From Glandiceps talaboti (Eukaryota > Hemichordata > Enteropneusta > Spengelidae): a stretch of DNA of 64,000 bases. This document shows, piece after piece, positions 48,592-61,495 of this stretch; positions within the stretch are counted from its first letter, which is position 1, and the number at the start of each line of letters is the position of its first letter. The position numbers and the translations under genes were made by a program. The stretch is taken from positions 10,299,098 to 10,363,097 of the forward strand of contig NC_135560.1 of the NCBI RefSeq assembly GCF_964340395.1, given 5' to 3'. The notes beneath the pieces were generated by a model. That model made no database searches. It was not told the DNA's origin and saw only the letters and a list, made by a program, of their open reading frames with translations.

Positions 48592-51311
48592 TTAATTTGA
48601 CCCAAAAAGATGTTGGCAAATACATGACAAATTCTATCCCTTAACGATCCCCAAACCGTCTGTAGTGACGACAATAGTATTGATTTTGGTGATTGAATGG
48701 TACATTTGTACGTCTACGCTGTTGGCAACAATTTGGTGAAAAGCCTTTGTACTAAATTCAATTTATCAATTTGTCAAATTAACTAATCGTATATTGAATA
48801 GTTGCAGGTTTTGAATAGTTAAGGTATTCAACGTTCGTCCGTCACATCGCTGCCATGCATGGTATGAATTACCTGTTTAGTCGTACTTTAAGTTTTGCTA
48901 TACATGTCCCCCTCATAAATTCCACGATTTACTTCTTGCATGGACGTCTTATCATAAATAGCAGTACATGCATAAACCCAAAAAATCGTGTCTGGTGTAC
49001 AGCGACTAGAGTATAAATTATTTCAGCCAGACATGTCACTAACACGGACGTTTAAGCTTACACCAATACATACTAGATTGAATAATGACGCCCATGCAAT
49101 CAGTCACTGGATATTTACAGATCACTTCACTTAAAGAACTAATAAACCGCGCATTCAAAATAAATTTCATTTCCGACGAAATCAAATTTATATTGAGTTT
49201 ATTATTTCAAGCCACTTATCAAGAGAAAGCACTTCAAATCTTAGTATGAATACAGATTAATACCGGTATCAGAAAAATGGTTATTCGAAAGTAATTGTTC
49301 ATGAAATTGTATTCAAAATCTTAGGATCACCCACTGTTTCTAGATGTGACTAGACCTAGTTTACTTTGAGAAAAAAGTTTCAATAATCAGAGAATGGAAC
49401 AACAATTGATGATAAAAAGGTCCTTTGAAATATTCAAATATCTCATGTTTAACTACATCTAAGTAAACCGAGCTGATTTTCGGAATACACCTTAACTAAG
49501 GTATTTATACAAAAATGCATATTCGTATGGTTCAACCAATCGAATTGTAGTTATTTCGAAGTTAATTGTTATTTATTTTTTTCATAAAATATTTCGAACA
49601 TGCCTTTGAATATTTCTTACTTCATAAATATTTAAGGAGTGACGTGAAGGAACTCGATGACTGTCCATCCTGTCCACGACGTACTAATTGCCAATACTCG
49701 TTACTTGGAGCTTAATTCAAATACGCTTCGTCAGCTGTCGGCGAACTAGTTAGTCGGGAGTTAAGTGTCCGAGTGGACTTACACATAATGTCCCCCTTTT
49801 GTCCCATTTCAGTTCGGTGGCATCCATTCTAAAAATTCTAAGTTATACACTATTTATTTCACTTAGCACAAATATCTCAAGAAACGTGATTATACATCAA
49901 TACGACCAATAACCTTTAAATTCGTACTGCCTTTGTAACTTGCTACACACACCACACACATATATATTTATATATAAATCAGAATCGCATAAATGTTCAC
50001 GATAAGCCCTACTCCGTAAGATCACGAACACCGAATATGATTACGGGAGTTAAGATTGTAATGGTTATTTTAGAATCAGTCTGCACCTGATGACAAAGTA
50101 ATAAAAAATACATTTTTACTCTGCAAACCTTATCATTGTCGTGATGAACGGTTTCTGCGAACGGTTTCACAAGCAAATATAATTTGCGTTATCGGTATTC
50201 CAGCAATGAATATGAAGTTAGCCGCCATATGTCTTAAGGCTACGAGTATATGTCACCTACAACGTTTTAATTTTGTTAATAAGGAGGCAAATTCATGACG
50301 ATATTCTTTTGTTTGAGAAACATGCTTCAATGACGATATAAGTGCATGGGCTTTGCTATTTGATAGGTGATTTACAATATTCATATTAGCTCTTCTGTAC
50401 ATACTGTACTACAGTTTTCAGATCCCTTGCGTTCATCAGTTGGAAACATTAGAAGGATGGTGTGCTAGATTGAACCTTACTTATAAAATAATTGTGAATT
50501 GGCAATTTGAGATGGAACTGGCTTGACAGTTTTCCAGATTGTATTTTTTTTTCAGCTTTCAACAACGAGATTTTATTCATAATAAAAAATGTCACAGAAA
50601 CCTTGCATCAGTTCAATTTCTAAATAAATAGCGGTGTTATTGTTTGTGAGACATCCTATGAGTTTTTGTGAAAGGCTACATTGTCAGCTGCAATTTAATA
50701 TAGATTACCATCAACACTGAACGTATTTGCCCGGCAGGATTTATTGGTATCACAATACATAGCGATATTATGCATTCATTTGAAGGACAGCATGTGATAG
50801 CACAGTTTCATAAAATCTAACACTGTATAGGTTACAATTGACATTCTGTTTGAACAGGTTTGGAACGAACAAGCATCATGACAAAGTCTCATATTTACCA
50901 ATTGCAATTTACTATTTCTTTAAACTGGGTTATGTTGTTTTTTGACATGTACAAAGAAATAGTATTTTTGTTATGTTAGCTTCTTATTGAATTGCAAATG
51001 AGAATATTTGAAATTAAAGTGACAGATATTGGGACATGTATATCAATTATGATTATAATTGCAGCATTATCCACGCCCACAAATTTAAGCAATTAGTGAA
51101 ACTTTCCTACGATGACTGAAGGCCATATTACTTATAGTTATAGAAGTATTTTCCGTGTATGGTATTGCTATATATTACAAAAATAACTAAACTAATCCCA
51201 AAACTCATTTCCGTTATGCCCCGTATCAAATACTACATTTCATCAGCCCACTCTCTCACACACTCTCTAAAGGACGAAGCTTGCATGTGCCATATTCTCG
51301 TGTTCAATTTC
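48592..51311. other. Non-coding stretch, no structure recognised
   Basis: AT-rich sequence without a supported exon, RNA gene or clear repeat. Confidence 0.5.
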
Positions 51312-51650
51312 GTAAAATACAGGTATAAAAGGGTCAGAAACCACTCTTAGTAAAATACAGGTCTAAGAGGGTCACATGTACAGAGCCCTCCCTAACTAAA
51401 TTACAGTTAAGCCGCAAACCTCTCTTTAAGTAAAATACTGGTATGGAAAGGTCGAAAAACCTCCATCTCAGTAAAATCTAGTTATAAAAGAGTCGCATAC
51501 CAGCTCCTTAGTACAATATGTGTATAAAAGGGTCACAGAACATTTCCTCAGTAACATACAGGTAGATCTGGGTCGCAAACCTCGCCCCGGTAACTACAGC
51601 TATAGTACTAGTAGAGTCGCAAACCTCTCCTCCTAAGTATAATAAAGGTT
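51312..51650. repeat. Degenerate 40-bp minisatellite, about 8 units
   Basis: Units begin GTAAAATACAGGTATAAAAG, continue GGGTCGCAAACC and end in a CTC-rich stretch before the next GTAA. Starts are visible at about 51312, 51350, 51430, 51471, 51511 and 51551. Unit lengths vary from about 34 to 47, so the array is old. Confidence 0.75.
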
Positions 51651-54600
51651 TATGTCTTCGCTATGAATATTTGTTTAGCTTTCTCCCACTGCAAATTATG
51701 GTTCTTACACAGTAATGTTCATTTTGTACTCAAATGCCCTTTTGCTGCACCTGACAAGAACAAAAATTGAATATGTAATTCAGAAAGGGCATTTCAAGAC
51801 CTATAAACTATAAACGCAGACGAATGGATGGTTCAGTGATTTTGACGTACCTTATAATGACATTTCAATATATCAGCTGTCTTTGGGGGAAATCTGGTAC
51901 ATGAACAAAATACTTACACAGTAGCGTATATGATTTTCACTTCTAAGTTATCGTATGGTTAAAATACGTTTGAATGCTGTGGGAAGGTATTACAAAGCCA
52001 GGTAAAATTACTTTAATATTCAATACATAGCGTCAATTCATCAACTTCTCTGCACACAACGGACTGATGAAATTACCGATATGAATGCTAAAATCTTCTC
52101 AACCAGAACCATCTGTCACTTTTGTTATCATCTTGGTAATCGCTGTGATGCGACATGCTCCGCGTTTTATTCAATATTATATCTTTTAAGTGGGTAACGT
52201 TTTTAAAATCGTGCTTCGATCAATGAGAAAGCGACATAAACTGTGTGTCATTACTATTCAAATGATCTAGAATGATTGATAAGGTCACTTATCAATAACT
52301 TTTGAATATAGATTTTTCGCTTTCAGGTGCGTGCTCGTTACGTTATTCTTTGTATTTCTGGAAAAAAGAAGTGAATTGCACCATTGAAAGACAGGTGGTG
52401 TGGTATTACTGACTTGCACAATGTCATTAAATCTGAGCTACAAGCAGTCACTCTGGAATGCGATATGCCAATTCAATAATAATCATAAAGTCTATACGTC
52501 ATTACATTGTTTTTAATGTGATAACACATGTAAAGGAAACATAAATATTGTTCATTAGGCCAATAAAAAAGTTGTTTGGTTCGGGTTACCCGACTCCACC
52601 TAGTTTTTCACGCCGAGCCTAAACTTGTTTTTTACGTATTCGAGAAAATAGCTAAAATCACGAAAATCGTGAAGTCTCACAAGAAATAGTGGGTGCGGAA
52701 ACTGACATCAACTTAAAAAGACATTATAAAACTATTCTTCCAATCTGTAGTGGATATACATCTGATAGGAAGACATAAACAACACAGAGACCATTTGAAA
52801 AACAATGGAAAACCTGAACTAGACGCCCACACATGAAAAAAATATAATAAAATAAAATAAAAATATCTACCTACTCCACCTATTTTTAAATTGAATTTAA
52901 TCGAAACCACACAATTTATTTACGCCTTATAGTGACAAATAAGTCTTAAAATGAGTACAGTCATTGACAAAAAAGTATTACTGATGACAAACAGTCATCT
53001 TTGAGTAATAGAGCAATCCAAAATGCGTTCACTTCGAGAAGATATAGAAGATAAGATCGACAATGCTTGCTCGTAAATGGACGTATGCTTGCCATGACTG
53101 TCGGTACCTTTTGAAAAAAAAATGTCGGTCAGGTGAGCAGCATGCTATCGTTCACATCGTAGTAAACGCGAGTCCTCGGATTAACATATTTGTACAGCTG
53201 GTGTGCCGACCACTGTAATAGCTACTTGAATGGTCTCAATTGTAGATGATGGTATTTTTTCAACAACCGCTGTGAAAGAACGAGGGAAATCCACGCATAC
53301 ACTTCCATAGCATGGTTTCTCATACATAGGAGATCTGTAACATCCTTTCTGTAAAAGCATTCTAGCAGGGCTGTTAACACCTCTGTAGTAGCCCTGTCAC
53401 TATTGCAGGGGTGTGGAAGTTTAGCTGTGTATTTTACCTACCCGTGGATAATTTGTATCATGTTTGCTCTGATTTGTCATATTCAGACAGAAGCTGTTTT
53501 GCATGTTTTAATAAAAAGCAAGAGTAGGTACACCTGCAGCGCCAGTCAGATGAGTGGGTCCATAATGTGATTGTCACAGTTTGTCTAAGATATTAAATAC
53601 TTACAATTCCTAATGATTGAAATCGAAAAATTATACTTTTATGTACTTTATTCATCCAGAAGTACCGATATCAAATATAACACTTGTGAGCTTTCATTTC
53701 TTATTAAAGTGGGTTTAATTTCCATAGGTTCTATCTGTTGACATTTACTCTTGTCACCATTTAAAGGGTATTTCCTCAGACACACGTACATTAAAATTCT
53801 TTCTTCAAATCTCTAGGGGAGTTAATCCTAGTTACAGCATGATTAGTCTATTGTAAAGTATAAACTGATATTTGTACAAAGGAACTTTTGCTTGATATGA
53901 GTAGCACCAATTTTGACACTTTGAAATCAATTCTTTTATATTAATTATATTCCAAACATAAGTCGATAAGGATGCAGCAGATTAGGGCGGTTTGGTATGT
54001 AATCCCAGAGTCACGATAATGTATAATCATATTATGCAGAAAGCAAAGTCTTTCTCAGCGCTGCATTTAATAAAATATTGACATGTTCATCGAAAAATGC
54101 ATTATAATTCACTCCTTGCAATCCTGTTAACAATAGAGTTCGTGGCATAGGATTTCCTGCTCAATGAAGATTTACCTTGGATTGTAGGATTATTGGTGAC
54201 AACCGTCACACAGCTGTCAAAATCCCAAAGAAATCTTTACCCAGTAAAAGTATTAGTATAAATATAGCTGACACTTCTACTGCGGTAGATTTCAGAAACT
54301 TCCTTTATCGATTTAAAAAAACAAATGAAATGGAACAACTCGACAGCGTTTATCCATGAAATAGAACATTCAAGCTGAATAATTTAAACGTATACAATGA
54401 ATAACAGAAATGAAAGTGTAAGTCTAATATGAAAATTGATTGACGTATGGACGAACATAATCACCTATTTTTCAATGCATTGGAAAATGTTTTAGATGGT
54501 CCCTCACTTCTTGTTAAAATTGTAAAATGTCAACCCATGCCAAAATACAGCAACGGAATCGGTCACGGTGTTTCTGTGTGATTCTACATTAAAGGAAGGC

Positions 54601-56094
54601 TAATTTCGTTTTAGATGTATTTCCTATCCATAGATACCAGATACCCACGAAATTCCTTTTGAATCGAACCTGGTACATGAAACCTTTATCTGAAATAGAG
54701 TTACAAATTGCCAATCTATCATGGGTAAGTAGACAACATTTGGAGTTACACACCTCATGAAACATTGCCCAAACAATGTTGAGGCCAACGTTGGGGTCCT
54801 CTTATTGTTTGTGTATGATAGTTCGATCCACAGCAGCTCTCACCTATGATAGAATTGCCCGTTTCCTGTAGCTGTATTTTAGAGAGGTCGTGTGCTAGCT
54901 GCAGAGTTAGTGAAAGCGGTTTTCCTTCCTGGTTTTATAATTGCTAATTTTAGCTGTAGGTAAACCAACCTTACTTTCTATCCCCTAGAACAACTTGTTC
55001 AATTTCTCGCTATCATTGACTGATTAACATAGCAAGCTTTGGTTTGCAACTGAATTCTTATTTTCCTACTGAGCTATTCAAGACGAGAGACCTCTAAGAT
55101 CTGAGATGCATAAATCAAGAGGTTTTTAAGGTTCTGAAATTCGATCTTAAATTCTGGTTATTACGTAATATCAAATTATATACTAAAAGTAGACATCATA
55201 TATACGATTTGTACACAGAATGACTAATAATGCTTAAAATACAAAACAGTAACATCGTATGTAAAGCCAGTATGAATATTTCAATTCCTAAATATCGCCA
55301 CCACAGCATCGTCGTTAACTAATGGTTTCTTTACGGCAACGTCCAGACGTACCGCCTACAGCATATTTTTCGTTGCGTCAGCGGAAAAACGAATTAAATA
55401 TTGTAAAATGAAAACCGCAGTACTCATTGCTCCCCGACATAACAATTAAATATGACATTTGCTGAGATTTGCCAGTTTTAGTCAAACAGAATTTTAAAGA
55501 TTGTTTGGTACTTGGTTTCACTGTACTAGTACACGTAGAGTAACGTAACGGTAGAGTTAAGAGTATATTCCTTGAAGACAATCTCAACAGACAATGATGC
55601 ATGGAATTCTATACTATTCCTGTTCATGAATTGGTATGTTGACGCAAATTTGCTCTTCAACGACTGTTTTAAATTAAGCATGGAGACAACAAGAATGACA
55701 CGAGGGAATATCGTCTTTCTTATCTATATAATAGTTTTAAAAGTTATTTTAAGTTCTTTCTAGACATATTCATTTACCGAAAACGACGACAGCATCGTTA
55801 GTGTTTATCTAACAAATTTTTTTTGAACTAACAAAATGTTTTTGATAATATCTAGAATTGAAATTGCATTTATCTACTAAGTCCCCGTTCAATACAAATG
55901 GAAGTTTCTGAACTGTGGAACAAATCCTAAAAGGTTTTACTTTACTCACACGCATGTTAATCACAAGTGTTATACCTTATGAATATCACACGCCATTACA
56001 TGATTTCTGACGACTATGGTCGATTAGGTGCATTTTGGTATATTTAATAGTAATTGAATAAATATTATATAATAATAGTTTTGATAAAAATCAC
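51651..56094. other. Non-coding stretch
   Basis: No supported gene. It contains a GGCC-ended repeat copy (52555-52932). The 60-codon frame at 54177-54359 (TTG start) has no recognisable features. Confidence 0.5.
52555..52932 (+). mobile_element. GGCC-ended non-autonomous element (copy 1)
   Basis: It starts TTAGGCCAATAAAAAAG, then GGTTCGGGTTACCCGACTCC and ACCTAGTTTTTCAC, and ends CTACCTACTCCACCTATTTT, then GAAACCACACAATT and GCCTTATAG. It aligns throughout with the reverse complement of 61496-61885. The two ends are partly complementary to each other (GGCC, AAAA, GGTTCC), suggesting imperfect terminal inverted repeats. About 378 bp, non-coding. Confidence 0.75.
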
Positions 56095-56740
56095 GTTTAT
56101 TTGAATATTAACCATCCTACTTAGGAGAGTTTGTTATGCTGAGTTGAACAAAGGGGGTCATTTTACTAACATCCGTTGCCATGGTAACCAAAACCACCAT
56201 AATGTGTGGATGGTTTTTCCAAAATTTGACTTAAAACATGGAAAAAATAAAAATTAATGAAAAAACTTCCTTGTTTTTGACATGCATGAGATGGGGCTAT
56301 CTGGTGTAACACAAATTGTCTAAAATAGGACAACTGTTTCCATGGAAACAGAGTAGAGTAAAAAATATGTTGGTTAAACACCTACATATCTGGAAAATAA
56401 CAAGGTAAATTTAATTATAACACAGTTTATTTGCATATGGACCACCTTTTAATGGGTAGTTTGGTATGCTGAGTTCAAAAATATTTATTATTTTAGGAAC
56501 ATCTGTTGCCATGGTAACCTAAATCACCATATTATGTATTATTTGACAAAATTTATGTAAAATTCGAAGAAAAAAATTCCTTACTTTTGGCATATACATG
56601 TATGCACTAGTGCTATCCATTGTAAGACAGATTATCTAAAATTGGAGAAGGGCTTCCATGGAAACAAAATACGCTTACAAATGCCATGTTTTAGTAAAAA
56701 ATACATCTGACATACACCTACAAACAAATGGGTTTGCTAT
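56095..56740. repeat. Two tandem 330-bp units with X-box-like palindromes
   Basis: Unit 1 (56095-56424) and unit 2 (from 56425) align from GTTTATTTG through TATGCTGAGTT, GTTGCCATGGTAACC, AAAAC-TTCCTT and TTCCATGGAAAC. GTTGCCATGGTAAC (56175-56188 and 56505-56518) is a perfect 14-bp palindrome that fits the X-box recognised by RFX factors. A second palindrome, GTTTCCATGGAAAC, is at 56336-56349 and is near-perfect in unit 2 (56653-56665). The match to the X-box consensus is seen; a regulatory role is not shown. Confidence 0.8.
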
Positions 56741-57349
56741 TAAAATACCAAATATATGCTTATTCTAAGTCCAAATGAAATATGCAACTAGTGACAAACT
56801 GAGTGGTCGTAAACGCTTAACATGTATGTCAGAAGATCTGTGCCGATTACAAAGTCTAATTACGATCCCAAATTTTGAAGGGCCGGGCCCGACTACATTA
56901 CAACATGTCACGCGCAAGGAGGGTGCTACATGTACATACATAAACAAACTGGTGTGCGGGAATGTGAAGAAAATTATAGGCCTTCACTAGTTTTCTGTTA
57001 AATATTACATTAAAAGCTTGCAACCGTTAGCAATAATGACAGTATAACACAGAAATAATGATATACTGTGTGAAATTACGATTTAATACAAAATACTCAG
57101 CTTGAAAATACAACCCCATCTTGGCATATTCTTGTCCTTTTCAGTTGCGATGACATTTACAAACATGTACGTTAACGAAGTTATCGGCTCTACATACCTT
57201 TTGCTATGAACAAAGTTCAACTTTCCTTTCTTGGCAGTGTAAATCATACACATACGTAGTACATAAACTTCAGTTGAATATATGACATGATCGTGATGAA
57301 TAAGCAGTGTAATGTTCGATTACGTAGGTCTTTGAGTAATAAGGTCCGG

Positions 57350-57440
57350 TTTGACACAACATTGACAGTGTACCAAAATATCCATCCAAAGTTGCGTTCA
57401 AGGAACACTCTAACCATTCGCCCATCATGACTCCATTTAA
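57350..57440 (-). repeat. tRNA-like A-box fragment (possible SINE)
   Basis: On the minus strand GATGGGCGAATGGTTAGAGT resembles the D-arm/A-box of a tRNA and is followed by an anticodon-arm-like TTCCTTGAACGCAACTT. A usable B box is not evident. It shares CGAAT(G)TTAGAGTG with the fragment at 63725-63800. Confidence 0.35.
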
Positions 57441-57495
57441 TCATGTATTTAGTTTATAAAATTAATTAACTAATTCAATTTATTTTATTTTATTC

Positions 57496-57499
57496 TTTT

Positions 57500-57555
<56 letters not shown>

Positions 57556-57556
57556 T
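57496..57556. repeat. (TTTC)n microsatellite
   Basis: About 15 TTTC units. Confidence 0.9.
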
Positions 57557-58215
57557 ATATATCTATCTATAAATTTGACAGTTTATGGTGTGGGTACATG
57601 GTAAGGCTGGGGTCAGAATTTACAGCAGGGGAGCCTGGCAAGAAATGGGGGGGGGGCATGAAAAGTTGAGGGTTCAAAGAGGTCTGAAAGTGGGAGCAAA
57701 ATATTTTGCTCATGATTTGAACCAAATTAAACCTCAGGAGCGGTCGTTTACCGAGTAAATTAAAAAATTACTCGCAGCTTCGCCGCAATACTTTCTAAAG
57801 CCTATATTAAATGATGAGTTCAGTGACAGCCACACGAATGTATTTGTGTATGCCTTCCTCTGTCTGTCTGTCTGTCTGTATCTCTCTCTGGTATCTGTTT
57901 CCCATTCACTCTCTGCATACATTTAACCATAAGGCAGTCAATAGCCGAGCAAATGTGTCTGACTGCCAAAATATCTTTAGCTCTGAATAAGGTAAGTTAA
58001 AATGTTGGTAATATAGTCATACAGATGTATAATAATGTATTGACACGAGTAATTAGGGTATTGAAGACAATTTTAGAATACTCTATGGCTTTCAGTAATG
58101 TATCTGGTTTGACATCTTATGCCATTAAATGTCCTCCTACATGTCCTTATTCTTTAAAAATACTACTGTGGGAGGGGAAAACCTCTCTCACACCCTCCCC
58201 AGAATCAGGATTGAA

Positions 58216-58300
58216 ATGTATGTATGTATGTATGTATGTATGTATGTATGTATGTATGTATGTATGTATGTGTGTGTGTGTATGTATGTATGTATGTATG

Positions 58301-58330
<30 letters not shown>
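58216..58330. repeat. (TATG)n microsatellite
   Basis: About 28 ATGT units with a short (TG)n interruption near 58270. It is open on both strands. Confidence 0.95.
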
Positions 58331-58331
<1 letters not shown>

Positions 58332-59331
58332 CTTTGTTAAAAGTGGATGACAATTATATATTGGAATTGCATATCGACAAAGAGGTTTCATTAACATTCA
58401 CATCAGCTAGTTCTTTTTACCTTACATACAGCTTAGTTTACAGCAACAAGCAGCAGATCTCAAAGCAATGTAGTCACAGGGGCGAACACTTTGGGATGCG
58501 GGGAAGATTTACCATTCCCTGTAAGCCGCCTACCAGAATAATCACAACATCAACGACAAACTAAGATCCTTTGCAGCAAGAGGTCGATTAGAACTACTCC
58601 AGTGTGAGCCCCCCCCCCCCCCGCCGTCCCTTTACTATCCAACTACATACACAAAATCATGCAAAATCTGTTCTGTTGACATCCATCTGAAACAGCATCC
58701 TATGTACTCAATGGTTGTGCACAATTCCAGAAACTGTACCAACAAAGACATAATCGAATAGTTAATATAATCTATAAGAAAAGCCAAGATAGTAATGCTG
58801 ATAATCAGATATACACAGACATTCTCCTAAAACCCACACTTCTTCACCAAAACACACGTCCGGGCATTGGTGTCATCGACAAACAGAACAAAAAGACTTG
58901 GTTGATTGATTGAAATCGCCATTCCATTCGATGCTCATATTTCGAATGTTATATCACTAAGTTTGAGAAACACTTCACACTATCACTGGAAATAAATAAC
59001 TATGGGTTTCGCACTAAAGTTACCGTATTATTATGAGGAAGCCTTGGCAATATTCCTAACAGATTTACAAGTGGACTTGTGAAAGCCGGTTTGAATAAGA
59101 CATTGTACATTTATTGCAAAATGTTGCAGCAGTAGTTCCATAATTGGTTCTAGTAATATCTGGAGAAAGAGATGGAAGGGTTATAACTACTAACACACAA
59201 TAATTGCCTTGGTGATGCGGATAGTATGTTAAAATGCCATTTGAAATATTTCCTATTAGTTGCAGTGGGTACTCATTAACACTGTACCTGTACCTGCTAA
59301 TTTAATGTATTTTGGAAATAAAAATAAAATT

Positions 59332-59584
59332 AATGTATGTATGTATGTATGTATGTATGTATGTATGTATGTATGTATGTATGTATGCCCGCCTGCCTGC
59401 CTGCCTGCCTGCCTGTCTGTCTGTCTGTCTGTCTGTATGTATGTATGTATGTATGTATGTATGTATGTATGTATGTATGTATGTATGTATGTATGTATTT
59501 ATGTATGTATGTATGTATGTATGTATGCATGCATGCATGCATGTGCAAGTGTTCGTGTAGATAATAGGTAGGTAGGTAGGTAGG
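59332..59584. repeat. Compound tetranucleotide microsatellite
   Basis: (TATG)n, then (CCTG)n, then (TCTG)n, then a second (TATG)n and (GCAT)n to about 59544, followed by (GTAG)n at 59563-59584. As at 2911-3193, adjacent units differ by one base. Confidence 0.95.
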
Positions 59585-60756
59585 ATGAAGTAGGGGGATT
59601 GTGGAATTGTATATCCCCTAGTGTATCAATGTTAGACTGTCAGCAAACAAATCAAATCGAGTAAACTACTAGCATTCCATACAGCGTCAACAGAGATGTG
59701 TTTTACCTGAATTAATTCACTGCTAAGTTTAACATATGTGATACTTTCCACCATTGTGTGCTATAGCAAATACAGTAGTGATAATCAATAGTAAGGTACT
59801 GAAACCGCCAATATTTATATACCGCAGTCTATACCATCGTTTTATAGATATTGAAATCAGCAATACAAATAATGATACTGCTATCATAACATAGCATGTA
59901 CTACTAACATACACAGAGACGGAAATGAAAAATAACATTCTATAGTTCAGTAGGAGTTCCATGTAACAAAATACATATCATGGAGACTTGAAACGTTGAC
60001 ACCTTTCCTGTAACATCTCTAATTATATGTAAAACATATACGTGCTTGCACTATCAGGATGGAGTATATGGTACATTAAATGGTTTAAGCAAATCGTCTT
60101 TGTTGTGCTATTTAAAAAAAAGGCTTGTTTGAGGTTTGTACTGGAAGATTTAATACTTATCCAGCTAAGACAGGAATGTGTGTTTTCTTCCACTTTAATG
60201 GTCATTATATGACAAGCAATTCTCTACCAGTAACGAAATACATAAACATTAGGTATGGGCTAGTTTCTATGAAAAATGAACATTTTTCTACATTCAAACA
60301 TATGTAAATTTAAATAAATGCAATCTCTCAGTCCATTCGGAAGTATTACAATTTCCATTTTAACATCCTGAAATCACTAGTTAAATTTTTTTGTATACTG
60401 ATTAGACGAACTTGATCAAATAAAGTCACACCAGAAAATATATATGTAATGTGAAAACCGTTCCACGTATACAAGAACTGGTGACACTGAAATCAAGCAT
60501 AAGTGAATATATATACTTGATCCTCCTTTTAATGAGTAATGGAGATAGCAGACTAAGGTACTGAGTATTTTCATACTTCCGTTGTTACATTTAGCTTTGG
60601 TTTTAGTATACAGAACAACACGGACAAATCGACAACACAATATTATATCATACATGTAAAGAGCATATGGGAAATATACATTTATTAGCCAACGAAAACC
60701 AACAAAAATAAGTGGTGAATATGGTCTGTGATTAAGCAAACTCTTACATACCTTAC

Positions 60757-60915
60757 CTACTACCTTTCTTACGACACTGGAATGAATCACGTCTCCGTCT
60801 TGTGCAACAAATTTGAGACCGTACGTACTGGGAACAATGGAGAAGTTCTGTACATACACTTTGTAATACGATCGATAAACACGAGCGCTATTCGTCTCCG
60901 TTGATAGACTGAAGC
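60757..60915 (-). CDS. Candidate protein-coding exon, unknown product
   Basis: A minus-strand open frame (after a TGA near 60937) reads about 55 residues with mixed, soluble-protein composition, including ARVYRSYYKVYVQNFSIVP and GLKFVAQDGDVIHSSVVRK. It runs into AAAGGTAGTAG and then GTAAGGTATG, a plausible donor at 60756. Local GC is higher than in the flanks. There is no in-frame ATG, so the start would be on another exon, or the first in-frame codon is simply not a start. I do not recognise the family. An NRF1-like site lies 300 bases upstream on this strand. Confidence 0.22.
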
Positions 60916-61221
60916 GTCTGGCTTTCTGCTGCTCTCAAGGTTTTGGTCCAAAACGTCACTCTTTCACTGAGAATAAATTTTAGGTCGTCAGGGCAACCAC
61001 ATCTACATGATTGGAATCAAGGCAGGCAATGTATACACTCAAGTAGGGTGACACGTTGGTAACTCACAATGTATTGTCAAAGTGATCCGTGATATACAAG
61101 GAAGACAAAGGAATTATTCCAACAAAGTCAGTGGTAAAATCAAAACACATTAATTACTCGCCAGCGGATAGGATGGTTCCACGTCAACGTGAGAAGTAAT
61201 ATAATAATACAACCGGTTATT

Positions 61222-61233
61222 TGCGCATGCGCT
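61222..61233. promoter_or_regulatory. NRF1-like palindrome (TGCGCATGCGCT)
   Basis: GCGCATGCGC is the core of the NRF1 recognition site, commonly found within about 100 bases of animal transcription starts. It lies in a small CpG-richer patch in otherwise CpG-poor DNA. It could mark a promoter for a minus-strand transcript through the 60757-60915 frame. That link is inferred. Confidence 0.3.
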
Positions 61234-61495
61234 GCGGCTGTCACCACATTAGAGATACATAGAGTTTTCCGAAGTTCATCTGACCACTTTTAAACTGTAA
61301 CTTAATGTCTACCAAACACTCACTTTTTATGTACGGTGTACCATGTATTAGTTTGACAGAATACGTACGTCTTCATGTAATAGCATGAATTAAGCTGAAT
61401 CTGGCCTATAATAACCCGTGATAGTTACATCTCTGCTTCTTTTTTCCCGCCTTTTTTTCAAAAGTCAAGTTTTATTTTCTTTTACTTTATCCTTT

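Larger units (their letters stand above)
56755..60756. other. Non-coding stretch rich in simple repeats
   Basis: No supported gene. It includes a tRNA-like A-box fragment (57350-57440), (TTTC)n, (TATG)n and a compound microsatellite, a poly-G tract near 57645 and a poly-C tract at 58610-58622. Open frames at 58025-58564 and 59260-59571 run through TATG arrays. Confidence 0.5.

Noticed and set aside
54177-54359. 60-codon hydrophilic frame
   Set aside because: TTG start and no boundary signals; composition alone is not enough.
56765-56990. Overlapping 60-71-codon frames around GGGCCGGGCCCG
   Set aside because: Open on both strands over a GC-rich palindrome, with no ATG context or splice sites; more likely part of a repeat.
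58025-59571. Frames of 68-179 codons
   Set aside because: They span (TATG)n and compound microsatellites; the flanking non-repeat residues show no known domain.
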